From: Candidatus Desulfofervidus auxilii | Lineage (GTDB): Bacteria > Desulfobacterota > Desulfofervidia > Desulfofervidales > Desulfofervidaceae | Direction of reading: 5' to 3' | NCBI RefSeq assembly: GCF_001577525.1 | Contig: NZ_CP013015.1 | Coordinates: 1,495,667 to 1,559,666, forward strand | Length of the DNA: 64,000 bases | In this document: piece after piece, positions 51,767-59,711 of the stretch | Layout of the letters: every line of letters begins with the position of its first letter | Numbering within the stretch: the first letter of the stretch is position 1 | The notes under the pieces: generated by a model | What the model was told of the DNA's origin: nothing | The model's database searches: none | Seen by the model: the letters and a program-made list of their open reading frames with translations, nothing else | Program-made: the position numbers and the translations under genes

Positions 51767-52783
51767 TTACCCTAAATTTCCCAATGTTTCATAAAAACAC
51801 CAAAAGGGCTCACCTGATAAAGGGGTAAGACTGTATTCTTTTAACTTAAGGCGAAAATAGGTGCCTAATAATATTTTTCCTTTCTCTGTTTGCACCTGTT
51901 CTTTGTTTTCATCCTGGGTCAAAAATCCCACCTGAGTGCCACTAAAAAGTCCTGCCAGACCATCTCGCCAAGCAGGATGATACCCTTGAGGGCAATAAGT
52001 CCTGATTTTATACCATCCATAAGGCCGGCTTTTACCTTGATAGGCAGAGAGCACAAAAATCTGATATTTTGAGATTAATTTAGTAATAGCTTCAGCAGTG
52101 ACAATTTCTCCTGTTCCATATACCCCTAAGCCCTTTATCCATTTTTTTTCTTTATTTAAGGCAGAAATAGCCAGTTTTAAAGTGGGGCCTCGAGGATGGG
52201 TAGTTTCATCAATGCATAAAACAATAGTTTTTGGGGCAAAAAAGAGGACAAACTTCAAAAATTCCCTGAAATAATCAATATCTTTATCTCCAAAACTAGA
52301 ACGTATAAATTTATCAATGTAAGGAATCACCAAAAAGGAAGCACTACTTTGGAGAAAAAACTCACTAGTTTTCAAAATAGCTATTAATAAAGGGAGAAAA
52401 ATAGAAAGACGTTGTTTTTCCTGGGAATAACGAGCCTTTAAAGAGGTCGTCCTTATCATTCTTTTAAGCCAGATATTGATTATAGGCAAAGTTTTTTCTC
52501 TTAGTTTTGGAGTTAACTCCAACCAAAGGGCATTTACTTTTTCTTTCCATACAGGATAAATTTCACCTAGTTGAGTTTTAAAATCAAAAATACCCCAACC
52601 AGAGGGGGCTCCCATAGTAGCATTATGCAAGGTAAGCACAGGACTTGAGGTAATCTTACTTACAGTTTCTGCTATTTTTCTGGTAAAAATCAACTCCTGG
52701 GCATTTTTTTGTAACAAATGGTCAAAATACTCTAAATCCAAATCAGGATAGCGGGGCCAAAAGGTAAGTTGCATACCTTGCAT
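51767..52783 (-). CDS. Hypothetical protein (338 residues)
   Basis: I do not recognise this protein. It is soluble, with mixed alpha/beta pattern: FWPRYPDLDLEYFDHLL, a central segment IVLCIDETTHPRGPTLKLA and ISKYQIFVLSAYQGKSRPYGWYKIR. The IDETTHPRG stretch could be part of a TIM-barrel active site resembling UROD/MetE-type proteins, but this is speculative. ATG codons at 52783 and 52774 are both possible starts. It is coupled to the DUF457 gene and transcribed divergently from nadX. Confidence 0.6.
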   Translation of the reverse strand: MQGMQLTFWPRYPDLDLEYFDHLLQKNAQELIFTRKIAETVSKITSSPVLTLHNATMGAPSGWGIFDFKTQLGEIYPVWKEKVNALWLELTPKLREKTLPIINIWLKRMIRTTSLKARYSQEKQRLSIFLPLLIAILKTSEFFLQSSASFLVIPYIDKFIRSSFGDKDIDYFREFLKFVLFFAPKTIVLCIDETTHPRGPTLKLAISALNKEKKWIKGLGVYGTGEIVTAEAITKLISKYQIFVLSAYQGKSRPYGWYKIRTYCPQGYHPAWRDGLAGLFSGTQVGFLTQDENKEQVQTEKGKILLGTYFRLKLKEYSLTPLSGEPFWCFYETLGNLG

Positions 52784-52829
52784 TATAGATAGAGAAAGGC
52801 TAAAATGGCAACATTTTTAGAAGGGAGAA

Positions 52830-53651
52830 ATGATAAAATTAGGGTTAATCGGCTGTGGAGCAATAGGAACTATTTTAGCAAAGGCCATTGAAGAACGTCT
52901 GCAAGAAAAATTTGTGCTTAAGGTAATTTTTGATATTTCTTTTGAGAAGGCAAGGGCATTAAAAGAACGCTTACACTCCTCTCCTATAATTGCCCCTGAT
53001 TTTTCAGCATTTTTAGTCCAATCTTTAGACATAGCCATTGAGGCTGCCTCTCAGGAAGCGGTCAAAGAATATGGAGAAAAAATTTTATCTAGGGAAAAAG
53101 ATTTAATGATTATGAGTATTGGTGCTTTATTAGAAGACAACCTCTTTGAAAGATTAAAGACCATTGCTCAAAAAAAACACCGCAGAATCTATCTCCCTTC
53201 AGGGGCAGTAGTGGGTATAGATGGCATTAAAGCTGCTGCCTTAGCAGGTCTGGATGAGGTGGTGCTTACTACCAGAAAACCTCCAGCAGGACTTAAAGGC
53301 GCACCTTATATTGAAGAAAGAGAAATTGATTTAGAAAATATTACTAAAGCCCAAATGATTTATAAAGGCCCAGCCGAAGAGGCAGTAAAGTATTTCCCAG
53401 CAAATGTTAATGTAGCTGCTGTTTTAAGCTTGGCTGGGATTGGGAAAAAGAAGACCAAGGTGAAAATTATTGCTGACCCTAATATTCATACCAATCAACA
53501 TGAAATCAAAGTAAAAGGCAAGTTTGGCCAAATGATATGTTTGACAAAAAATTTACCCTGTCCAGATAGTCCCAGGACTAGTTATCTGGCAGCCCTTTCT
53601 GCCATCAAAACCCTAGAAAATATATCAGCAGAAGTGGTTATTGGGACCTAG
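52830..53651 (+). CDS. nadX: L-aspartate dehydrogenase
   Basis: 273 residues. It oxidises aspartate to iminoaspartate with NAD(P), the substrate of quinolinate synthase, and so replaces the oxygen- or fumarate-dependent NadB. The Rossmann start LGLIGCGAIGTILAKAI, EAASQEAVKEYGEKIL, GAVVGIDGIKAAALAGLDEVVLTTRKPPAGL and the catalytic His in DPNIHTNQHEI are present. GAAGGGAG precedes ATG. nadA follows after nine bases. Confidence 0.95.
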   Translation: MIKLGLIGCGAIGTILAKAIEERLQEKFVLKVIFDISFEKARALKERLHSSPIIAPDFSAFLVQSLDIAIEAASQEAVKEYGEKILSREKDLMIMSIGALLEDNLFERLKTIAQKKHRRIYLPSGAVVGIDGIKAAALAGLDEVVLTTRKPPAGLKGAPYIEEREIDLENITKAQMIYKGPAEEAVKYFPANVNVAAVLSLAGIGKKKTKVKIIADPNIHTNQHEIKVKGKFGQMICLTKNLPCPDSPRTSYLAALSAIKTLENISAEVVIGT

Positions 53652-53660
53652 GAGAGAAAA

Positions 53661-54572
53661 ATGAATAAACTACAAGAAGAAATTATTCGATTAAAAAAAG
53701 AAAAACAGGCCATCATTTTGGCACATAATTATCAAAAACCAGAAATTCAAGATATTGCTGATTTTATGGGTGATAGTATAGAACTTTGTCGCAAGGCTCA
53801 CCAAACCCGAGCGCGGATGATTGTATTTTGTGGGGTTGATTTTATGGCCCAATCAGCGGTAATCCTTAATCCTGATAAAAAAGTGCTTATTCCCAGTAAA
53901 GCTGCCTTGTGTCCCATGGCGCAAATGTTACCCCCTGATTATTTAAAATTCTGGCAACAGAGACATCCTGGAGTGCCTTCTGTGCTTTATGTAAATACTT
54001 TAGGAGAGGCAAAGGCCCTTTGTGATGTCTGTTGCACTTCAGCTAATGCCGTTAAAATTGTAGAAAAGATGCCTGAAAAAAAGATATTATTTGGTCCAGA
54101 TAGCCATTTAGCGGCTTATGTGGCTAAAGAAACAGGCAAAGAAATTATTCCTGTGCCTTCTCATGGTTATTGCCCGGTTCATGTCCTGTTTGAGAAAGAA
54201 GATTTATTGAAACTTAAGGCCATGCATCCTGAAGCTATTTTAATGATACATCCTGAATGTCCTATGGAGGCCATCCAGATGGCCGATTTTGTAGGTAGCA
54301 CTTCTCAAATGGGCCATTTTGTGGAGCAAACTGATGCAAAGACATTTATAGTAGGCACAGAAATTGGACTTATTCATCGTTTAAAAAAGGAAAATCCAAA
54401 AAAGGAGTTTATCCCTGCCAATCCAGAAGCAATTTGCACGGCCATGAAGGCTATAACTTTAGAAAAGGTCTATATGGCACTCAAAGAAGAAAGATATGAA
54501 GTAAATTTATCAGAAAAAGTGGTGAAAGCAGCTCAGCAAAGCCTGGAAAAAATGGTTGAGATTGTGAAGTAA
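53661..54572 (+). CDS. nadA: Quinolinate synthase A
   Basis: 303 residues, the short form. It condenses iminoaspartate with dihydroxyacetone phosphate using a [4Fe-4S] cluster. AIILAHNYQKPEIQDIADFMGDS, VFCGVDFMAQSA (first ligand), DVCCTSANAVKIV (second region) and MIHPECPMEA (third), with a closing AICTAMKAITL. The product enters NAD synthesis through NadC (not seen here) and NadD at 37010. Confidence 0.96.
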   Translation: MNKLQEEIIRLKKEKQAIILAHNYQKPEIQDIADFMGDSIELCRKAHQTRARMIVFCGVDFMAQSAVILNPDKKVLIPSKAALCPMAQMLPPDYLKFWQQRHPGVPSVLYVNTLGEAKALCDVCCTSANAVKIVEKMPEKKILFGPDSHLAAYVAKETGKEIIPVPSHGYCPVHVLFEKEDLLKLKAMHPEAILMIHPECPMEAIQMADFVGSTSQMGHFVEQTDAKTFIVGTEIGLIHRLKKENPKKEFIPANPEAICTAMKAITLEKVYMALKEERYEVNLSEKVVKAAQQSLEKMVEIVK

Positions 54573-54583
54573 ATTAATTAAAA

Positions 54584-55912
54584 ATGGTAAATTGGCATCA
54601 GGCGAAAGGGGTTGGTGAATTGAGAAAATTAATTCAAAATAAAAAAGCTAAGATAGGTATTATAGGCCTTGGATATGTGGGACTTCCTTTGGCTATCCGA
54701 TTTGCTGAAGCAGGTTTTTCTGTTACTGGTTTTGACATAGACAAGGAAAAGGTAGAAAGGCTAAATAAAGGTGAATCGTATATTAAGCACATTTCTTCTT
54801 CTTTAATCACTGGTCTTCAAAATTGCTTAATAGCAACTACGAACATGAACAGGCTGAGAGAAATGGATGTTATTCTTATCTGTGTCCCTACTCCTCTGAC
54901 AAATAAAAGAGAGCCAGATATGCAATATGTAGAAAGGACCTCCAGAGATATAGCTAGAAACATGAGAGTTGGTCAGCTTATCTCCCTTGAATCTACAACT
55001 TATCCTGGAACCACAAGGAAACTACTTCTTCCATTGTTTGAGGCAAACGGTCTACAGGTGGGTAAGGATTTTTATCTTATTTACTCCCCTGAAAGGGAGG
55101 ATCCTGGAAATAAAATATACAATGTGAAAAACATACCTAAGGTCGTAGGTGGTATAACAAAAAAATGTCTAGAGGTGGGAGTTTGCCTTTATTCTTCTAT
55201 TGTAGAAAAACCAATTCCTGTGTCTTCTCCTGAGGTTGCAGAAGCAACAAAACTTTTGGAAAATATCTATAGGTCTGTGAACATTGCTCTTGTAAATGAG
55301 CTTAAGATACTTTTTGATAGGATGGGTATAGATATTTGGGAAATAATTGAAGCAGCAAAGACAAAACCATTTGGTTTTCAACCATTCTATCCAGGGCCAG
55401 GGCTTGGAGGCCATTGTATTCCGATTGACCCATTTTATCTTTCATGGGCGGCAAAGGAATATGGCCTAAATACAAAATTTATAGAACTTGCTGGCGAAAT
55501 AAATACCTCCATGCCTTATTTTGTATTGCAAAAGGCTATAGATGCATTGAATGACCGTGGAAAGGCACTTAAAGGTTCTAAGATATTGATTTTAGGAGTA
55601 GCTTATAAAAAGGACGTAGACGATGATAGAGAATCACCGGCATATGTCATTATAGATTTGCTTAAAAAAAGAGGAGCTAGAATCTTTTATAATGATCCTT
55701 ATATACCTAAACTTAAGAAAACTAGAAAATATGATTTTGGATTAACCTCTAAGCCATTAACTAAAAAACTTCTTAAGGAGATGGATTTAATTATTATAGT
55801 TACTAACCATAGTAGCTATGATTATCAATGGATTTTAGAAAATGCTAATCTCATTATTGATACCAGAAATGCCATTAAACACCCAAACAGAAGAAAGGTT
55901 ATTAAGGCATGA
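54584..55912 (+). CDS. UDP-N-acetylglucosamine 6-dehydrogenase-like UDP-sugar dehydrogenase
   Basis: 442 residues. It oxidises the C6 hydroxyl of a UDP-sugar to the uronate with two NAD. IGIIGLGYVGLPLAIRFA, ICVPTPL, ESTTYPGTTRKLL, YSPEREDPGN, a lysine-containing NE-x-K-like stretch (VNELKILFDRMG) and the catalytic Cys in GPGLGGHCIPIDPFY are intact. Length and GGHCIPIDPFY favour the WbpA/WbpO subgroup acting on UDP-GlcNAc or UDP-GalNAc. The product would feed surface polysaccharide. Confidence 0.92.
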   Translation: MVNWHQAKGVGELRKLIQNKKAKIGIIGLGYVGLPLAIRFAEAGFSVTGFDIDKEKVERLNKGESYIKHISSSLITGLQNCLIATTNMNRLREMDVILICVPTPLTNKREPDMQYVERTSRDIARNMRVGQLISLESTTYPGTTRKLLLPLFEANGLQVGKDFYLIYSPEREDPGNKIYNVKNIPKVVGGITKKCLEVGVCLYSSIVEKPIPVSSPEVAEATKLLENIYRSVNIALVNELKILFDRMGIDIWEIIEAAKTKPFGFQPFYPGPGLGGHCIPIDPFYLSWAAKEYGLNTKFIELAGEINTSMPYFVLQKAIDALNDRGKALKGSKILILGVAYKKDVDDDRESPAYVIIDLLKKRGARIFYNDPYIPKLKKTRKYDFGLTSKPLTKKLLKEMDLIIIVTNHSSYDYQWILENANLIIDTRNAIKHPNRRKVIKA

Positions 55913-55916
55913 ATAA

Positions 55917-56132
55917 CCTTTAGATATTGGAGAAAATTGCTATTGGTTTAGGCATTACAAACAATATATAACTATTTATACCAAGGCCTTACCGATTTTA
56001 GAAAAATTTTTAGGGAATAAATCAGGAGACATTCTTAAAGACCAGAGGCGAGAGAGGGGTGAGCCCCTTGAGGTAAAAAAGATAGAAAGGATTTTGGGAT
56101 TAAACTTATTTCCTAAAACTTTGCGGAGTTAG
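55917..56132 (+). pseudogene. Probable remnant of a second gene, no start codon
   Basis: Directly after the dehydrogenase gene an open frame without a start codon gives PLDIGENCYWFRHYKQYITI, then LPILEKFLGNKSGDIL and EVKKIERILGLNLFPKTLRS before a stop. The composition looks like real coding sequence, for example the end of a glycosyltransferase- or methyltransferase-like protein, but I do not recognise it. The remaining spacer to 56309 holds nothing else recognised. Confidence 0.35.
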
Positions 56133-56309
56133 AGTTGTAATATCCATTCCTTTAAATACACCTTTTATTTCTGAAAGTGGCTTCTCAGGAAGAAGGTTTA
56201 TAATTCCATTTATTTATTAGTTCAACAAATTTTAGTTTTTGTTTTCTGAAAAGTTTTATGGTATAGAAATCTTAAGAAATTAAATTCAAAATAGAAAAAG
56301 AGTAGCAAA

Positions 56310-56741
56310 TTGAGGTTTATTTTAAACCACTTAGCTATAGGAAGTTTCGGAGAGGCTTTAAGGCCATCTTCTAAGATTACGGCTCTATTAAACGTGGCAA
56401 AGGAAATGGATTTAAAAACAAGTCTTGTTTATCATAAAGTTCCTATTATTGATATGCAACCTATTCCTCCAAGCCAGATGCTGGAGGCGGTCAAATGGAT
56501 TCAAAAACACATTAGTAAGCACATTATCATGGTCTTTTGCAATGCTGGGATTGGACGTTCTCCTTCGGTGGTAATAGGCCATCTTTGCTGTTTTCTTAAT
56601 TATGGTTTTGGTGAAGCAATAGAATATGTGGCAAAAAGAAAGCCTAATATTTCTATTCTTCCCAATCTATTGAGAACTATTGAAGAAACAAAATTGTTAT
56701 TAGGCTTGAACATTCCCCAGAATTTAGGCGTTAATCTTTAA
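56310..56741 (+). CDS. Dual-specificity/tyrosine phosphatase-like protein
   Basis: 143 residues, TTG start. The P-loop is FCNAGIGRSPSVVIGHL (C77-x5-R83), with TALLNVA and YHKVPIIDMQPIPP before it, so the catalytic Cys and Arg are present. The His usually just before Cys is Phe (F76). The last ten residues, NIPQNLGVNL, and the stop codon come from the left module of composite repeat g. It may act on protein phosphotyrosine or on a nucleotide or lipid phosphate; the substrate is unknown. Confidence 0.75.
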   Translation: MRFILNHLAIGSFGEALRPSSKITALLNVAKEMDLKTSLVYHKVPIIDMQPIPPSQMLEAVKWIQKHISKHIIMVFCNAGIGRSPSVVIGHLCCFLNYGFGEAIEYVAKRKPNISILPNLLRTIEETKLLLGLNIPQNLGVNL

Positions 56742-56995
56742 AAACATTCCTGTCTGCCCCTGCCCGACGGCAGGCGGGGACAGGCAAGGAGGAGCGCAGC
56801 GAGCTGCGGAATGCCTGCCCGACGGCCGTGTCTGCCGACAGGCAGGCGGGCGGGCGAGCACTCCTTGACAGCTCCAGCCCTAATATTTGTATGGTTGCGG
56901 TCAGTTTTTTTGACCGCAACCCTTAAAAATGATTTTTATAATGTTACGGTTTTGAGGAGCTTACCTTACCTTTCTTTTTAGAAAGCTTTTAAAAG
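56709..56995 (+). repeat. Composite GC-palindrome repeat, copy g
   Basis: Left module (56709-56748), long GC core (56749-56865) with CCTGCCCGACGGCAGG, GGAGGAGCGCAGCGAGC, CTGCCGACAGGCAGG and GGGCGGGCGAGCACTCC, and the right module (56937-56994, TGTTACGG, TTTTGAGGAGCTTACC, CTTTCTTTTTAGAAAGC). The left module overlaps the end of the phosphatase gene. The right one ends near the asmA promoter. Confidence 0.85.
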
Positions 56996-57018
56996 TTCTG
57001 GGAAAAGACCTGATAATA

Positions 57019-57027
57019 TGCTATAAT
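57019..57027 (+). promoter_or_regulatory. Extended -10 promoter of asmA, abutting the start codon
   Basis: TGCTATAAT (57019-57027) is a perfect extended -10. ATG 57036 follows after eight bases, with no ribosome site. No -35 resembling consensus is present, as expected for extended -10 promoters. It lies about 25 bases after composite repeat g. Confidence 0.65.
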
Positions 57028-57035
57028 TTTTTGAA

Positions 57036-59333
57036 ATGCAGAAATGGATTAAACGTTTAGCAATTGTTGTTATTGTTTTTATTGTTATCTTAGTAGGCAT
57101 TTATATCTTTTTTTCTATTTATTTCACTCCACAGAGGCTTAAGGCCTTGGTGGTTCCCAGATTAACAGCAGCCTTAGGGCGTGAAGTAGAAATAAAGGAA
57201 ATTCGTTTCAATCTCTTTAAAGGGCTGGAGGTAAAGGAATTTTCGGTAAAAGAGGCCACTGGTTTTCCTATAGAGCAATTTATTTCTTGTGAGAAACTTA
57301 TTCTAAGATATAGATTTTGGCCGCTTTTTAGAAAAAAAATAGAGATAGGTAAGCTAATTTTAGAAAGTCCCCAGATTGAAATCATAAAAAATATACAAGG
57401 GAGATTTAATTTTGAAGATATTGTTTCTCAATTTAAAAAGAAAAAGGCGCTAGCACCTTCTCCTTCCAAAAAGGATGAAAAGGCAGGTATGGCCTTTGCC
57501 CTTTTTATCTCTGAGGTAAAAGTAAAAGATGGAACTGCAGTTTTTAGGGACTTAAAACAGGCAACAAGTATTACTTTAAAAAAGACAGATTTTGTAGCCA
57601 GGGATATTTCCCTTACTCATTCTTTCCCTATTGAGCTTAGCTGTCTCCTTAACGAAGTCTCTGTGACAATAGAGGGAAAAGTTAATTTGGCTACTCTTAA
57701 AACAGACCTTAAAACTAAGGCCTTTGCCTCTGATTTGTCATCTTTACTTCCTGTTTTACCTCCTGGGAAGTTAAATGATTTGAGAGGAAAGGCAGGTTTA
57801 AAGGTTGATTTGAAAACTGAAGGGATAAACAATGCTCAGGCAAAAGGGATATTAGAGGCCAAAAATGTCTCCTTTATTTCTCAAAAAAGGGATTATGAGA
57901 ACTTGAATATAGACAGTAAATTTGACCTCTTGTGGAATGGTAGTCAACAAAAAGTAGTTTTAAATAAAGTGCATAGCTTGCTAAATGGCTTTTCTCTAGA
58001 TACGGCAGGTTTTATTGGTAAAAAAGAAATGAAATTAAAGTTTGATATTCCCCTGCAATCATTAAAACCTTTAATTAAATTAACTACTGAGACTGAAACA
58101 ATTAAAGTAAAAAAGGGGCAAATCAGTGCTAATTTGGCTGTTCAAGGTAATCCTTATCAATTGACTAGTTTGGAACTCAATGGTGATGTTTCTTTACAAG
58201 ATGTTTCCCTAAAGCTAAAAGATATGCCTTCTATCTCATCTGTTAAGGGTAAACTTTCTTTTCAAAAGCAAGATGCCATTTTTACGATTCCTTTGTCAGG
58301 GAAAATAGGTAATACTTACTTCAAATTAAATGGGAAGGTCAAACACTTTTTTGATAAACCAATAGTTACTTTAAATGCAGAGTTTAATAAATTAAAATTA
58401 GAAGAGTGGTTGAGTTTAAGCTTCCCTAAAAAGTTAAACACATCTGAAGTTGTTAATAATAAAAATCAGAGTAAAAAACAGGATAAAGAGCCAGCACCAT
58501 TAAATCTTCCTTTTGTTGCTAGTGGTCAGATAAAAATTTCTGATTTATCTTACAAAAAAATAATTGTGTCCAAATTTACCACTACTTATAACTTTAAGGA
58601 TAATGTTTTAGTCTTAAAACCCATTTATGGCCAATTTCAGAAGGGAGGAACAATAAAGGGAAAGATAAAACTAGATTTGAGTAAAAGGGGTTTTATTTAT
58701 GACTTGGATTTGAATTTAGATAAAATAGATATAAATAATTTTACTCAGAGCCTCTTATCTCCTTCAGTAGGCGAATTAAGAGGTAAAGGAAGCTTAATTA
58801 CAAAGATTAAGGGCAAAGGCATAACTGCACCTAGTTTGGAAAAATATCTTAATGGCTGGATAAATGCTTCTTTCGCTAACGGAGAACTTAGAGGCAATCC
58901 TCTTTTGCAGAAAGTAGCTGAATTTTTGGATATAAAAGCATTGACTAATCCTAAATTCAAGGAATTTAAAAGCAATTTAGAAGTAGAGAATGGAAAGATA
59001 AACATAAAGGGGAAGATGAAGGAAAGAGATTATGGGTTTTTTTTACAAGGAAGTTCTACAGTTACAGGAAAACTAGATTTACAGAGTGATATAACTCTGA
59101 ATGCTAATTTAGTCCAAAACTCCAAGGCAAAACAGATATTTAAAATTGTACCTAGAAATGAAGAGGGATATTATTTCGTGCCTTTGCTGATTAAAGGAAA
59201 GTTTAACGCACCTAAAATAGCATTAAATACAAAAGCTATTGGGGAAAAAGTAAAAGAAGAAGCCCAGAAGAATTTAGAAAAGGTTCTGGAAAAACAAATT
59301 GAAAAAACGCCTCTAAAAGATTTGCTTTTTTGA
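57036..59333 (+). CDS. AsmA-family envelope protein
   Basis: 765 residues. One N-terminal membrane helix (RLAIVVIVFIVILVGIYIFFSIYF) anchors a long periplasmic beta-groove. The AsmA N-terminal repeats are seen as FTPQRLKALVVPRLTAALGREVEIKEIRFNLFKGLEVKEFSVKE, IEIGKLILESPQIEII and NFEDIV; the C-terminal AsmA-like part has GRFNAPKIALN-like KGKFNAPKIALNTKAIG and the closing helix EEAQKNLEKVLEKQIEK. Members carry phospholipids or help outer-membrane assembly. The gene precedes a small membrane protein gene. Confidence 0.9.
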   Translation: MQKWIKRLAIVVIVFIVILVGIYIFFSIYFTPQRLKALVVPRLTAALGREVEIKEIRFNLFKGLEVKEFSVKEATGFPIEQFISCEKLILRYRFWPLFRKKIEIGKLILESPQIEIIKNIQGRFNFEDIVSQFKKKKALAPSPSKKDEKAGMAFALFISEVKVKDGTAVFRDLKQATSITLKKTDFVARDISLTHSFPIELSCLLNEVSVTIEGKVNLATLKTDLKTKAFASDLSSLLPVLPPGKLNDLRGKAGLKVDLKTEGINNAQAKGILEAKNVSFISQKRDYENLNIDSKFDLLWNGSQQKVVLNKVHSLLNGFSLDTAGFIGKKEMKLKFDIPLQSLKPLIKLTTETETIKVKKGQISANLAVQGNPYQLTSLELNGDVSLQDVSLKLKDMPSISSVKGKLSFQKQDAIFTIPLSGKIGNTYFKLNGKVKHFFDKPIVTLNAEFNKLKLEEWLSLSFPKKLNTSEVVNNKNQSKKQDKEPAPLNLPFVASGQIKISDLSYKKIIVSKFTTTYNFKDNVLVLKPIYGQFQKGGTIKGKIKLDLSKRGFIYDLDLNLDKIDINNFTQSLLSPSVGELRGKGSLITKIKGKGITAPSLEKYLNGWINASFANGELRGNPLLQKVAEFLDIKALTNPKFKEFKSNLEVENGKINIKGKMKERDYGFFLQGSSTVTGKLDLQSDITLNANLVQNSKAKQIFKIVPRNEEGYYFVPLLIKGKFNAPKIALNTKAIGEKVKEEAQKNLEKVLEKQIEKTPLKDLLF

Positions 59334-59350
59334 GATAGGAGGGAATAACA

Positions 59351-59686
59351 ATGCTCCAAGAATGGCTAAAGACCCACTGGGAGAAGATCTCAGAATATCT
59401 TACTAATGTGGGGCAATTCAAGTTTAGTATTATTCCTTTGCTTAAAAATCCCCTATTTGATATAATCCTTTTGTTAGGTATATTTATTCTTCTGATCCTC
59501 AGACTTTACCGTTTGTTGGCTATCTGTCTGGGAACTTTAGTTTTTGCTCTTGCCTGGTCTTTTTTATGCGCTCCTTATGGCACTCCAGAAGCAGTTCCCT
59601 TTGTCCACTGGTGGTATCTTATAGGTATATGTATTTCACTTATTGGGATATTACTCTATGTGTGTTTGATAGTATTAGGAGAATAG
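59351..59686 (+). CDS. Small three-helix membrane protein
   Basis: 111 residues, ATG behind GGAGGGAATAA. It has a soluble N-terminus (MLQEWLKTHWEKISEYLTNV), then hydrophobic segments FDIILLLGIFILLILRLY, LLAICLGTLVFALAWSFL and WWYLIGICISLIGILLYVCLIV. No family recognised. It is 17 bases after asmA and 25 before the WecA-type gene, so all three are likely one transcript. Confidence 0.7.
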   Translation: MLQEWLKTHWEKISEYLTNVGQFKFSIIPLLKNPLFDIILLLGIFILLILRLYRLLAICLGTLVFALAWSFLCAPYGTPEAVPFVHWWYLIGICISLIGILLYVCLIVLGE

Positions 59687-59711
59687 GCTAGTTGGTAGTT
59701 TAACCATTAAA

